DNA from: an uncultured bacterium
GTDB lineage: Bacteria > Atribacterota > Atribacteria > Atribacterales > Caldatribacteriaceae
Direction of reading: 5' to 3'
Length of the DNA: 64,000 nt
NCBI GenBank assembly: GCA_937922705.1
Contig: CALAIW010000023.1
Span: 62,001 to 126,000, forward strand
Part shown: one piece after another, positions 52,652 to 61,643 of the stretch
Numbering within the stretch: the stretch's first letter is position 1
Layout of the letters: each line of letters starts with the position of its first letter
The notes under the pieces: generated by a model
What the model was told of the DNA's origin: nothing
What the model saw: the letters and a program-made list of their open reading frames with translations, nothing else
Database searches by the model: none
Translations under genes and position numbers: made by a program

Positions 52652-53679
52652 TTTTCTATATCCTGAGACGCTTACTCTTTCTCCCTTTGACCCTTTTTGG
52701 AATCTCGCTTCTTCTTTTTCTTATGATTGGTCTTCTCGGTCCGTATCAGCGCTTGGCTACTTTTATTAACAGTCCAGAGCGTTTGAAGGGAGTCGACGTC
52801 GACAAGCTTGTTGAACTCTATGGGCTTAATGACCCCCTCATTGTTCAGTACGGTCGGTGGTTAAAGAATCTCCTCCGAGGGAACCTTGGATGGTCCTATG
52901 TAGGAAAAGAGCCGGTGCTTTCGGCGATTTTGAAACGTTTCCCATATACTCTGGAGCTTACCCTCTTTGCTGCTATTCCTATTATTTTCCTTGGAACGTC
53001 TCTTGGGGTTCTTGCAGCGCTCCACCACAACAGACCCCTAGACCATGGGTTGCGCATCTTTGCTGTTGTTGGATGGTCATTCCCTGACTTCGTCTTTGGG
53101 CTTTTTGTTCTTATGATTTTCTACGGAACTCTTGGGTGGTTCCCACCGGGGAACTTGAGTATCTGGGCAGAGGAGATAGTCAAATCTCCTTACTTTCGGA
53201 ATTTTACGGGGATGCTAACTTTTGACTCTCTTCTTAATGGGCGATTCGATGTTTTTCTTGACGCGCTTCGGCATCTTGCTGGTCCAGTACTTACCCTGAC
53301 GTACGTAGAATTTGCCTTTCTCCTTCGGATTACTCGCTCTTCGATGCTTGAGGTGCTCCGAAAGGAATACGTTCGAACAGCCCGGGCAAAGGGGCTGGAT
53401 GAACGCGTGGTGATCAACAAGCACGCGAAGAGAAACGCTCTTATCCCGGTGGCCACCGTATCTGGTCAGACGGTTATTGGGCTTCTTGCCGGAACAGTCA
53501 TTGTGGAAACGATTTTCAATCGAACCGGTCTTGGGAGCTTTATAGCCCTTGCTGCGGAACAGCTTGATTATGCTTCCATCATGGGCGGGACCCTCTTTTT
53601 TGGACTCATTCTGATTATTGGGAACCTATGTGTAGACCTTTCCTATGCGTTTATTGATCCTCGGGTGAGGCTTGAGTGA
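52648..53679 (+). CDS. ABC transporter permease (OppB/DppB family)
   Basis: A 343-residue inner-membrane permease. The first helix is LRRLLFLPLTLFGISLLLFL, and about six transmembrane helices are present. The EAA loop carrying YVRTARAKGLDERVV lies near residue 235 and contacts the ATPase. DPRVRL ends the protein as in DppB. The ATG 52648 has only a weak ribosome-binding site and overlaps the stop of a small leader frame. It pairs with the next permease. Confidence 0.94.
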   Translation: MIFYILRRLLFLPLTLFGISLLLFLMIGLLGPYQRLATFINSPERLKGVDVDKLVELYGLNDPLIVQYGRWLKNLLRGNLGWSYVGKEPVLSAILKRFPYTLELTLFAAIPIIFLGTSLGVLAALHHNRPLDHGLRIFAVVGWSFPDFVFGLFVLMIFYGTLGWFPPGNLSIWAEEIVKSPYFRNFTGMLTFDSLLNGRFDVFLDALRHLAGPVLTLTYVEFAFLLRITRSSMLEVLRKEYVRTARAKGLDERVVINKHAKRNALIPVATVSGQTVIGLLAGTVIVETIFNRTGLGSFIALAAEQLDYASIMGGTLFFGLILIIGNLCVDLSYAFIDPRVRLE

Positions 53680-54560
53680 TGCAGGAAGAGACGAGAAAAG
53701 CGCTGCGGCGGCTTTTTTCCAATGTTTCTGGAGTTCTGGGGGTCGTTCTTCTTGGGTTTTTTGTGGTTGTAGCACTTTTTGCTCCCCTTCTTGCCCCTCC
53801 CAAATCTGGGCGGGATCCGTATTTTATGCCTGTGGTGACCTGGAGTGCTGACCCTCTTCCACCTTCACGGGAACATCCTTTTGGTGTTGCTGGAAAACGT
53901 GACATTTTCTATGGCGTCGTATGGGGAACACGCACTGCCTTTCGTATTGGTATCCTCGTAACTCTTGCTTCGACGGCTATTGGACTTTTTGTGGGGTCTC
54001 TTGCTGGATACTTTGGAAAAATCCTTGACGAGATCCTTATGCGGGTAACGGATATTTTTATGGCTATTCCTTTTCTTGTTGCCGCTATGGTGCTCACCAC
54101 GGTTCTCGGTACGGGACTGGATAAGGTGATGATTGCTCTTGTTGTCTTCAGCTGGATGTATCCCGCCCGTCTTATCCGGGGGAATATCCTCCAGGTGAAA
54201 GAGGAGCAGTTTGTTCTTGCGGCAAAATCCCTGGGAGTAAGTGATTTTGTAATTATTCTTCGCCACGTTCTCCCTAACGCCATTTTCCCAGTGCTTATCC
54301 AGGCTTCTATGCGTATGGGATCTTTGGTGATTACTGCAGCAGCTTTGAGCTTCCTTGGTCTTGGGGCACCCCAAGGATATGCTGACTGGGGAGCACTTCT
54401 GAATTATGCCCGAAATTGGATGCTCGGAGGATATGGAGCGACTTTCAAATACTGGTATATGATTGCTTTTCCTGGTGGAGCTATGGTGCTTTTTGTTCTT
54501 GCTTGGAATCTCCTTGGTGATGCTTTACGCGACGCCTTCGATCCTCGCCTTCGGTGGTGA
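53679..54560 (+). CDS. ABC transporter permease (OppC/DppC family)
   Basis: A 293-residue permease partner. It has a cytoplasmic N-terminus, about six transmembrane helices, and the EAA loop QFVLAAKSLGVSDFVIILRH near residue 176. FLGLGAPQGYADWG and LGDALRDAFDPRLR are typical of DppC/OppC. The start is ATG 53679, overlapping the previous stop; GTG 53676 is an alternative. It is followed by the two ATPase genes. Confidence 0.94.
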   Translation: MQEETRKALRRLFSNVSGVLGVVLLGFFVVVALFAPLLAPPKSGRDPYFMPVVTWSADPLPPSREHPFGVAGKRDIFYGVVWGTRTAFRIGILVTLASTAIGLFVGSLAGYFGKILDEILMRVTDIFMAIPFLVAAMVLTTVLGTGLDKVMIALVVFSWMYPARLIRGNILQVKEEQFVLAAKSLGVSDFVIILRHVLPNAIFPVLIQASMRMGSLVITAAALSFLGLGAPQGYADWGALLNYARNWMLGGYGATFKYWYMIAFPGGAMVLFVLAWNLLGDALRDAFDPRLRW

Positions 54561-54567
54561 TACCCTT

Positions 54568-55551
54568 ATGCTCCTTGAGGTAAAGAACCTTCGAGTATAC
54601 TTCCGGAACTCCGAGGGTCAGGAGCTTCGGGCTGTGGATGGGATAAGTTTTTCTGTTCCTTACGGGAAGACCGTTGCCCTTGTTGGAGAATCTGGGTGTG
54701 GTAAGAGTGTAACGGCTCTTGCTATCTTGCGTCTTGTTGAGGTTAATGGGTGGATTGCGGGGGGTGAAGTTCTTTTTGAGGGGAAGAACCTTCTTACTCT
54801 TTCAGAAAAGGAGATGCAAGGGGTTCGGGGCAAAGATATAGCCATCATTTTTCAAGAACCTTCTGCGGCTTTAAATCCTGTATACACAATAGGGGATCAG
54901 ATTATAGAGGCCATTCTTCTTCATCAATCTGTGTCCCGGGAAAAGGCCCGCGCCTTAGCGGAGGAGATGCTACATCTTGTAGGAATTCCTGAGCCGAGAA
55001 AGCGCCTCAACGCGTATCCTCACGAGCTCTCAGGAGGTATGAAGCAACGGGCTATGATTGCTATGGCGCTTTCGTGTCGTCCAAAGCTCCTTATTGCTGA
55101 TGAGCCGACAACAGCCCTTGATGTTACCATACAGGCACAGATTTTGACTCTCCTCCGAGACCTCCAGAAACAGATCGGCATGGCTATTCTCCTTATCACT
55201 CATGACCTTGGAATTGTTGCTGATATGGCAGATGAAGTTGTGGTTATGTATGCTGGGAAGGTAGTTGAGCGAGGGAGGAAGTACGATATCTTTAAGCATT
55301 GCTGCCATCCATACACCATTGGGCTTTTACGTTCTGTACCTCGTCTCGACGTGGACGAGGAAAGCCTTGTGAGCATTCCTGGGTTTGTACCGGATCCTCT
55401 TCATTTCCCCGAGGGTTGCCGCTTCCGGGGTCGCTGTTTTCTTGAAGATGAAACGTGTTGTATAGAACCTCCGGAGGTTTCTCTTGGCAATGGACATTTA
55501 GTGTACTGCCACCACGTTGTTTCTTCTGGGGTGTGTTATGAGAAACGGTGA
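54568..55551 (+). CDS. peptide-type ABC transporter ATPase (OppD/DppD family)
   Basis: A 327-residue ATPase. I start it at ATG 54568 just after the permease stop; the frame is open upstream but overlaps the permease. Motifs are Walker A GESGCGKSV near residue 41, the signature LSGGMKQRAMIAMAL near residue 155, Walker B LLIADEPTTALDVT and the switch histidine in ITHDLG. The C-terminal oligopeptide/dipeptide transporter domain has the iron-sulfur-type cysteine pattern (CRFRGRCFLED and CCIEPP). Confidence 0.95.
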   Translation: MLLEVKNLRVYFRNSEGQELRAVDGISFSVPYGKTVALVGESGCGKSVTALAILRLVEVNGWIAGGEVLFEGKNLLTLSEKEMQGVRGKDIAIIFQEPSAALNPVYTIGDQIIEAILLHQSVSREKARALAEEMLHLVGIPEPRKRLNAYPHELSGGMKQRAMIAMALSCRPKLLIADEPTTALDVTIQAQILTLLRDLQKQIGMAILLITHDLGIVADMADEVVVMYAGKVVERGRKYDIFKHCCHPYTIGLLRSVPRLDVDEESLVSIPGFVPDPLHFPEGCRFRGRCFLEDETCCIEPPEVSLGNGHLVYCHHVVSSGVCYEKR

Positions 55552-56530
55552 GGTTTTGCTTCGTGTTGAAAACCTTAAAAAGTACTTTCCCCTTCGCGCG
55601 GGAGTTTTCAAGAAAGTTGTAGGGTGGGTTAAGGCGGTAGATGGGGTGAGTTTTGAGGTCTTCACAGGGGAGACTCTGGGAGTTGTTGGGGAGTCGGGAT
55701 GTGGAAAGAGCACCCTTGGGATGACTATCCTTCGGCTCGTTGAGCCGACGGATGGGCGCATTGTTTTTGCGGGGCAAGATATTACTAATCTCCCTCCTGC
55801 GAGGCTACGTTTGATTCGCAAAGATATGCAGATGATTTTTCAGGATCCCTTTAGTTCCCTTAATCCTCGCATGACTGTTCAGGCCATTATTGAGGAAGGG
55901 CTTAAGGTGCATCGTGTCGTTCCCCAAAGCAAGATGCGGGAAGAGGTAGAAATGCTCCTTGAACGAGTTGGTCTTTCCCGGGACTATATTCGTCGCTTTC
56001 CTCATGAGTTTTCGGGGGGGCAAAGGCAGCGTATCAGCATTGCCCGCGCTATCGCCCTTCGACCTCGTCTTGTGATTGCTGATGAAGCCCTTTCCTCTCT
56101 TGATGTGTCAGTGCGGTCTCAAATTCTTGAACTTCTTCGAGAACTCAAGAAAGAGTACTCCCTTACCTATCTTTTCATTTCTCACGACCTTGCCGTGGTC
56201 CGACAGATCTCTCACCGGATTCTCGTTATGTATCTGGGGAAGGTAGTGGAGCTTGCACCAAAAGAGAGATTCTTTAGTCGACCCTTGCATCCTTATTCTG
56301 TAGCCCTTATCTCGGCAGTTCCTATTCCTGATCCAGAGGCGCGAAGATCTCGGATTGTTCTGAAAGGTGATGTTCCAAGTCCTCTTCAACCCCCTTCGGG
56401 GTGCCGCTTTCATACTCGCTGTCCTAAAGCGCAGCGTGTCTGCGCAGAGCTTGAGCCCTCGCTTCAGGAAATAGAGTCAGGGCATTTTGTGGCCTGTCAT
56501 TTCCCTGGATGTGTTACCCTTGAGGGATGA
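55538..56530 (+). CDS. peptide-type ABC transporter ATPase (OppF/DppF family)
   Basis: The 330-residue second ATPase of the importer. I start it at ATG 55538, overlapping the previous gene by 14 bases. It has YFPLRAGVF typical of OppF near the N-terminus, Walker A GESGCGKST near residue 55, signature FSGGQRQRISIARAI, Walker B LVIADEALSSLDVS and SHDLAVVRQI. The C-terminal CRFHTRCPKAQRVC segment is the oligopeptide-ATPase cysteine motif. With OppD it forms the ATPase heterodimer. Confidence 0.95.
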   Translation: MRNGEVLLRVENLKKYFPLRAGVFKKVVGWVKAVDGVSFEVFTGETLGVVGESGCGKSTLGMTILRLVEPTDGRIVFAGQDITNLPPARLRLIRKDMQMIFQDPFSSLNPRMTVQAIIEEGLKVHRVVPQSKMREEVEMLLERVGLSRDYIRRFPHEFSGGQRQRISIARAIALRPRLVIADEALSSLDVSVRSQILELLRELKKEYSLTYLFISHDLAVVRQISHRILVMYLGKVVELAPKERFFSRPLHPYSVALISAVPIPDPEARRSRIVLKGDVPSPLQPPSGCRFHTRCPKAQRVCAELEPSLQEIESGHFVACHFPGCVTLEG

Positions 56531-56531
56531 G

Positions 56532-56560
56532 TTGACGGAGCCTGGAGAATATGGTATTTT
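56532..56560 (+). promoter_or_regulatory. promoter for infC-rpmI-rplT-pheST
   Basis: TTGACG (56532-56537) and TATTTT (56555-56560) are 17 bases apart, right after the transporter stop codon. The transcript would start near 56567, giving a leader of about 33 bases before infC. No long L20-binding leader fits in this space. Confidence 0.6.
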
Positions 56561-56584
56561 TTTCTACCGTCTACGAAGACTTAC

Positions 56585-56602
56585 AAGGAGGCGATTCGTA
56601 TC
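56585..56602 (+). promoter_or_regulatory. infC ribosome-binding site and rare AUC/AUU start
   Basis: AAGGAGG (56585-56591) is a near-perfect ribosome-binding site. In the infC frame, ATC at 56600 is eight bases downstream (ideal spacing) and ATT at 56594 is two bases downstream. No ATG, GTG or TTG is in frame until GTG 56684, 28 codons later. Rare start codons let IF3 repress its own translation in other bacteria. Confidence 0.75.
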
Positions 56603-57109
56603 GAGATACGGTACCGTGTAAATCACCAAATTGGGGCGCGAGAGGTTCGTCTCATTTCTCCTGAGGGAACGCAGATTGGCATCGTGCCCCTCAAAAAGGC
56701 CTTACAGATGGCAGAGGAAGCAGGTCTTGACCTAGTTGAGGTGGGTCCCAATGCTAACCCCCCAGTATGCAAGATTATGGACTATGGAAAATTTCGGTAT
56801 GAGAAAGAAAAGAAAGCAAAGCTTTCTCGGAAGAAGCAGAAAACTTCAGAGCTTAAGGAGTTGAATATGCGCCCCAAAATTGACGAGCACGATTACCAAG
56901 TAAAGCTCCGAAGTGCTCTCCGTTTCCTCCAAGATGGAGATCGGGTTAAGATTATTGTGCGTTTTCGGGGGAGAGAAATAGCATTCCAGGAACGGGGACA
57001 AGAACTTCTCCGAAGGATGATTGAGGACCTTAAGGAAGTAGGACGGGTAGAGCAAGACATCAAGAGTGAAGGCTCTTCGCTTACTGTTACCTTAGCACCG
57101 AAAAAGTGA
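56600..57109 (+). CDS. infC: translation initiation factor IF-3
   Basis: IF-3 keeps the 30S subunit free and checks initiator codon and tRNA. Read from the ATC at 56600 the protein has 169 residues, the normal size, and the N-terminal domain is complete: [16 protein letters not shown] then [18 protein letters not shown] and [12 protein letters not shown]. The C-terminal domain has [20 protein letters not shown]. Starting at GTG 56684 would lose about 28 conserved residues. The AUC start (or AUU at 56594) fits the known AUU/AUC starts of infC, which allow autorepression. It is followed by rpmI and rplT. Confidence 0.92.
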   Translation: MEIRYRVNHQIGAREVRLISPEGTQIGIVPLKKALQMAEEAGLDLVEVGPNANPPVCKIMDYGKFRYEKEKKAKLSRKKQKTSELKELNMRPKIDEHDYQVKLRSALRFLQDGDRVKIIVRFRGREIAFQERGQELLRRMIEDLKEVGRVEQDIKSEGSSLTVTLAPKK

Positions 57110-57125
57110 GGAGGACAGAGAAGTT

Positions 57126-57323
57126 ATGCCAAAGATGAAAACGCATCGAGGTGCGGCGAAGCGGTTCAAAATCACTGCTCATGGAAAGATTAAGCGTTCC
57201 CAGGCAGGAAAGAGTCATCTTCTAGCCCATAAAGAACGCAAGCGAAAACGCCGTCTCCGTAAAACTGTGGTTTTAACCCCTGTAGAGGCTAAAAGAATCA
57301 AAAGTTTGCTTCCCTATATCTGA
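57126..57323 (+). CDS. rpmI: 50S ribosomal protein L35
   Basis: A 65-residue, highly basic L35. The N-terminus [15 protein letters not shown] and the middle [16 protein letters not shown] are the family signature. It follows infC by 16 bases behind GAGGAC and precedes rplT in the usual order. Confidence 0.97.
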   Translation: MPKMKTHRGAAKRFKITAHGKIKRSQAGKSHLLAHKERKRKRRLRKTVVLTPVEAKRIKSLLPYI

Positions 57324-57336
57324 GAGGTGAAGAGTT

Positions 57337-57690
57337 ATGGCACGTGTGAAGACAAGCGTAGTATCACGTGAGCGGAAAAAGAAAATTATGAAGATGGCTC
57401 GGGGCTATCGCGGTGCCCGTTCCCGAGCCTATCGAAGGGCGAAGGAGCAGGTCATAAGGTCCTTGGCCTATGCGTACCGTGATCGGCGAAATAGAAAGAG
57501 GGATTTCCGTAGGCTCTGGATCCTCCGTATTAATGCCGCGGTGCGAAGTGAGGGCTTGAGCTATAGCCGATTCATGGGGGCACTGAAAAAAGCAGGAATT
57601 CTTGTGAACCGGAAGAATCTTGCGCAGCTTTCTATTGAGGATCCCAAAGCCTTTCAAGAGCTTGTTGAAGTCGCCAAAGCGTATCTTTGA
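57337..57690 (+). CDS. rplT: 50S ribosomal protein L20
   Basis: A 117-residue L20, essential for early 50S assembly. Its basic N-terminal extension has [20 protein letters not shown], and the C-terminal globular part has [20 protein letters not shown]. In several bacteria L20 represses the infC-rpmI-rplT mRNA by binding a leader; no such structure is obvious here. Confidence 0.97.
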   Translation: MARVKTSVVSRERKKKIMKMARGYRGARSRAYRRAKEQVIRSLAYAYRDRRNRKRDFRRLWILRINAAVRSEGLSYSRFMGALKKAGILVNRKNLAQLSIEDPKAFQELVEVAKAYL

Positions 57691-57709
57691 GTTTTGAAGG
57701 TAGAGAGCG

Positions 57710-58726
57710 ATGATTGAAGAAATAGAGCAGTATTTCCGTGACTTTACTCAGGAACTCGCGCAAGTTGCCACACGGGATGAGTTGCATAGAGTCAAGGGGA
57801 AGTATGCTGGTCGCAAGAGTAAATTTCCTGTCTTTTTGAGCCGTTTAAAGATCCTTCCCCTTGAGGAACGAAGAGTTGTAGGGCAAAAGCTTAACGAAAT
57901 CAAACTCCTTATTGAGCAACTTCTGAAGGAGAAAGAAGCTGCGCTCCTAAAAGAGGAGAAGAAAGAGGTTCTGGATATAAGCCTTCCGGGGAAGCGAGAG
58001 CCTCTGGGGGCCTTCCATCCTCTTCGCATTGTGATGGATGAAATTATTGCTATTTTTCGTTCTTTGGGTTTTCGCGTTGAGGAAGGACCGGAAATTGAAA
58101 CCGACTTTTTCAACTTTGAAGCTTTGAATATCCCCCGGGATCATCCGGCAAGAGATGCTCAAGATTCGTTCTATCTTGAGGAGAATCTCCTTTTGCGGAC
58201 GCACACTTCCCCTGCTCAGATACGAGTTATGAGAAAGCTTGCCCCTCCTTTTCGGGTTATCGTTCCTGGAAAGTGTTACCGCCGAGACGCTTTTGATGCC
58301 ACTCACAGTCCCATGTTTCATCAGGTCGAGGGTCTTGTGGTAGCGCCAGGCATTTCAATGGGAGACCTTAAGGGGACCATCGAGATTTTCGTTCGTCGCC
58401 TTTTCGGAGAAGAGAGAAAGGTAAGGTTTCGCCCGAGCTACTTTCCCTTTACTGAGCCAAGTGCGGAAGTGGATATTTCTTGTAGCATTTGTCAGGGTCA
58501 GGGGTGCCGAGCCTGCGGAGAAAAAGGATGGCTTGAAATTATGGGAGCTGGTCTTGTGCACCCCCAAGTGTTTCGTAATGCAGGGTACGATCCCGAAAAA
58601 GTTCAGGGATTTGCCTTTGGGATGGGTGTAGAACGGATTACCATGCTAAAGTTTGGCATTCCTGATATCCGCTGGTTTTTTGAGAATGATGTTGCGTTTT
58701 TGAGTTCTTTTAAAGCTCTGAGGTAG
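57710..58726 (+). CDS. pheS: phenylalanyl-tRNA synthetase alpha subunit
   Basis: The 338-residue catalytic subunit of the class II synthetase. It has an N-terminal coiled coil (about residues 1-90) that binds tRNA. Motif 1 lies near HPLRIVMDEI, motif 2 in CYRRDAFDATHSPMFHQVEG near residue 187, and motif 3 in GMGVERITMLKFGIPDIR at the end. A four-cysteine cluster (CSIC and CRAC) lies near residue 260, common in PheS. It is followed by pheT six bases later. Confidence 0.97.
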   Translation: MIEEIEQYFRDFTQELAQVATRDELHRVKGKYAGRKSKFPVFLSRLKILPLEERRVVGQKLNEIKLLIEQLLKEKEAALLKEEKKEVLDISLPGKREPLGAFHPLRIVMDEIIAIFRSLGFRVEEGPEIETDFFNFEALNIPRDHPARDAQDSFYLEENLLLRTHTSPAQIRVMRKLAPPFRVIVPGKCYRRDAFDATHSPMFHQVEGLVVAPGISMGDLKGTIEIFVRRLFGEERKVRFRPSYFPFTEPSAEVDISCSICQGQGCRACGEKGWLEIMGAGLVHPQVFRNAGYDPEKVQGFAFGMGVERITMLKFGIPDIRWFFENDVAFLSSFKALR

Positions 58727-58732
58727 AGACCA

Positions 58733-61084
58733 ATGCGTGTTTCGTATCAACTACTCCGAAGGTTCCTTCCTGACCTTTCGCTTCCCCCTGGAGAGGTTGC
58801 GGCAATCTTCCTCAACCAGGGTTTTGTGGTAGAGTCGATAGTCTCAGCCCGTGACTTTTTCGTAGGAAAGCTCTACGCTGGAACACTTGAAGAGGCTAAA
58901 AGAGAAGGTGCTTTTTCGCGTTGTACGGTTAAGGTGGGCCCAAAGGTTGATGTGGTTCTTGTCTCTTCTTGGGGTGTTCCAGAAATTGGGAGCAAGGTTC
59001 TTGTAGGTGTGGAAAATGGCGTTTTTCTCTTTCTCCCCGTTTCTGGGGAAAAGCAAAAAGAAACCATAGATTTCCTTGTTCCTCTTCCTACTTTCCTGGA
59101 AGAAGGGGATGACGTTTTTGAAGCGCTCGTGGGGGATGATGTAGTTTTTGACGTAGAAGTAACTGCAAATCGAGGGGATTGCCTTTCGGTCCTTGGTTTA
59201 GCTCGAGAAATTGCTGCTTCCTGCAAGATTCCCCTGGTGCTTCCAGAAGCGCGCTACTTAGAGACACATATCGATCATGGTTTTCGTGTGGAAAATCAAG
59301 CTTTGCATCTTTGTCCATACTATACTGGAAAGTACATTGCTTCTCTTTCCATCCGGCCTTCGCCTTTTTGGATTATTCGAGATCTGATTCTTGCGGGAAT
59401 GCGACCTATCAACAATGTTGTGGATATTACTAACCTCGTCATGCTCGAAATGGGGCAACCGCTTCATGCTTTCGATGCTGCCAAAATAGGACAAAAAACC
59501 TTGTATGTTCGGGAGGCTCGGGAGAACGAGCGTATTGTGACTCTGGACGGAGAGGAGCGAGTACTTCGGAGGGGAATGCTTGTAATTGCCGATGCTCTGC
59601 GTCCTATCGCTCTTGCTGGAATCATGGGAGGCAGGGATACTGAGGTTGGACCTGCAACGCAAGCAGTTTTCCTTGAAGCAGCGCTCTTTGATCGAGTTTC
59701 TGTCCGGCGAACGGCGCGGGCACTAGGAATACGTACGGAAGCTTCATCCCGTTTTGAACGTGGTGTCGATCCCCTCGGGGTTCTGCAAGCAGCTTCTCGA
59801 GCCGTAGCTCTTCTTGTTGAGGAAGGTTGTGCTGAGGTAGCAGCTGGGTGGCTTGTAGGTGGTGAGCCTCCTCACACCAATCGGGAGATTAGGGTACCCT
59901 TGGATTTTGTAACCGGAAGGTTATCCTGTGCTGTTTCTCCTGAAGAGAGCATGCGCATTCTCGAGGGTCTTGGTTTTGGAGTAACCCTTGAAGACGGAGT
60001 GCTTCTTGTCCGTGTTCCGAGTTGGCGTTCTGACGTTCGGGAAGCTATCGACATTGTCGAAGAAATTGGCCGGGTTCACGGATATAGGAATATCGTATCC
60101 TCGTTTCCCTCGTTTCCTTTTGATCCCGGAAATGTCCCGAGAAGAGAATCTCTGTCTCGGCGAATCCGAGAACATCTTGTGCACCGTGGGCTTTATGAAG
60201 CAGTAACTCTTTCTCTTGTTAGCGAAGGTGATGTGAAAGCCTTGGGAATCGAGGACTATATCAAAGTCCTCAATCCTCTCTCTCAGGATCATGTTGTTCT
60301 CCGTCCCTCTCTTTTCCCAGGGCTTTTTGGGGTTGTTCGAACAAATGCTCGTAGGGGTCGCCGATGCCTTGGCTTTTTCGAGCTTGGGCATGTTTTTCTT
60401 CGTAAGGAGAGTGAATACTGGGAAGAGGAACGTCTTGGAGTATTTCTCTGGAATTATCCCCAATCCTCTCTTTGGCAGAGGATTCCCTGGGATGTCTTCA
60501 CGCTGAAGGGTATTCTTGAGGAAGTTGGAGAGATAGTGGGAATATCGTCACGAGAGCTTGAGTGGGGAGAGGAGCCTTTCTCCTTTCTTGAGGATGGTAA
60601 AGCCTTTGCGGTATATCTGCGGCAAACATTACTTGGTTTTGGAGGAAAAGTGCTTCCGTCGCTTCTTCGAGAGCATGATGTTGAAGGGGAATTGTATTAC
60701 CTTGAAGTTTCTCTTGACCCCTTGGAGAAAATTTCTTCTGTTTCCCTTCCTTTGGAGTTTTCTTTGTCCTCCTTTCCCAGTGTAGTTCGTGACATTGCTG
60801 TGGTAGTTGATGTCACAACTCCCTGGTCTTTTGTGGCTTCCTGTGTTGAGAAAGAAGTACAAAAATATGCAATGGCCCTTGAGGAGTTTATTCTTTTTGA
60901 TGTTTTCTCAGGAGAGCCCCTTCCTCAGGGTAAGAAAGGGTTTGCCTTTCGTTTAGTGTTTAGGGCCCCAAATCGAACTCTTGCCGAAGAAGAGGTTAAT
61001 GCGTGGGTACAAGCGATTAAAGAGGGTTTGAAGCAAACTGGGAGGGTGGTGTTACGGGAAGAGATGATACTCTCTCATGAGTGA
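58733..61084 (+). CDS. pheT: phenylalanyl-tRNA synthetase beta subunit
   Basis: The 783-residue beta subunit. From N to C it has the EMAP-type tRNA-binding domain (about residues 40-150), then the B3/B4 editing domain with MRPINNVVDITNLVMLE and FDAAKIG. B5 and the catalytic-like core contain SSRFERGVDP and VEEIGRVHGY. The C-terminal anticodon-binding fold begins at FSLSSFPSVVRDIAVVV. All domains are present, so the alpha2-beta2 enzyme can edit and charge. The cvpA gene overlaps its end by eight bases. Confidence 0.97.
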   Translation: MRVSYQLLRRFLPDLSLPPGEVAAIFLNQGFVVESIVSARDFFVGKLYAGTLEEAKREGAFSRCTVKVGPKVDVVLVSSWGVPEIGSKVLVGVENGVFLFLPVSGEKQKETIDFLVPLPTFLEEGDDVFEALVGDDVVFDVEVTANRGDCLSVLGLAREIAASCKIPLVLPEARYLETHIDHGFRVENQALHLCPYYTGKYIASLSIRPSPFWIIRDLILAGMRPINNVVDITNLVMLEMGQPLHAFDAAKIGQKTLYVREARENERIVTLDGEERVLRRGMLVIADALRPIALAGIMGGRDTEVGPATQAVFLEAALFDRVSVRRTARALGIRTEASSRFERGVDPLGVLQAASRAVALLVEEGCAEVAAGWLVGGEPPHTNREIRVPLDFVTGRLSCAVSPEESMRILEGLGFGVTLEDGVLLVRVPSWRSDVREAIDIVEEIGRVHGYRNIVSSFPSFPFDPGNVPRRESLSRRIREHLVHRGLYEAVTLSLVSEGDVKALGIEDYIKVLNPLSQDHVVLRPSLFPGLFGVVRTNARRGRRCLGFFELGHVFLRKESEYWEEERLGVFLWNYPQSSLWQRIPWDVFTLKGILEEVGEIVGISSRELEWGEEPFSFLEDGKAFAVYLRQTLLGFGGKVLPSLLREHDVEGELYYLEVSLDPLEKISSVSLPLEFSLSSFPSVVRDIAVVVDVTTPWSFVASCVEKEVQKYAMALEEFILFDVFSGEPLPQGKKGFAFRLVFRAPNRTLAEEEVNAWVQAIKEGLKQTGRVVLREEMILSHE

Positions 61085-61643
61085 CTGGTATACTCTTTTC
61101 TGTTTTGCCATCCTTGTTCTTTGTGCGGTGCGCAGTGCCCTTCGTGGGTTTAGTAAAGAGTTCTTAGTTTTTGTTGGTCTTGTTCTGGGTCTCCTCCTTG
61201 GCCTCAAATACTATCCTGAGATGGTTGTGCTCTTTCGTTCTTACTTTGGATGGGAAAGCCCCTGGCTTGGACTTGTAGGTTTTTTCTCTTTTTTCCTTCC
61301 TACGGTTATTGCTTTCTCCTTTGTGGGTGTTCGTTTCCGCCGAGTTTTTGAACGTTTGGACATTATCTGGGTGGATGCCCTTTTAGGGTTCTTTGTAGGA
61401 CTTTTGAAGGGCATGCTTTGGATTCTAGTTATAACCGTCTTTGTGGCGAATGTGGCATATTTGGAGTTTCTTGGGGAAAGTATTGCCCGTTCTCGTTTTT
61501 ACAAGGATTGTACGCTTCCGGCTATAGTGTATGTTGACCGCTTTGTTAGTCAATTTCCCCAGACTGCTTTCCTTAGACCCTGGCTGGCTAAAGGAGCTAC
61601 ACTTGGAAATGGAGATATCTTGGGAGATACTCAAAAGTTTTGA
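61077..61643 (+). CDS. CvpA-family membrane protein
   Basis: A 188-residue membrane protein of the CvpA family (colicin V production/stress). It has four hydrophobic helices. The N-terminal one has the usual ALRGFSKEFLVFVGLVLGLLLG segment, and VDALLGFFVGLLKG is a family mark in the third. The start is ATG 61077, overlapping pheT. CvpA next to mutS2 is a common pair, also in Firmicutes. It overlaps mutS2 by about 40 bases. Confidence 0.85.
   Translation: MSDWYTLFCFAILVLCAVRSALRGFSKEFLVFVGLVLGLLLGLKYYPEMVVLFRSYFGWESPWLGLVGFFSFFLPTVIAFSFVGVRFRRVFERLDIIWVDALLGFFVGLLKGMLWILVITVFVANVAYLEFLGESIARSRFYKDCTLPAIVYVDRFVSQFPQTAFLRPWLAKGATLGNGDILGDTQKF

Noticed and set aside
56551..56575. T-rich stretch after the transporter operon as an intrinsic terminator
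   Set aside because: The run of T's has no GC-rich stem before it and overlaps the -10 box of the infC promoter.
56684..57109. GTG 56684 as the infC start
   Set aside because: It would remove about 28 conserved residues and has no ribosome-binding site, whereas AAGGAGG lies before ATC 56600.
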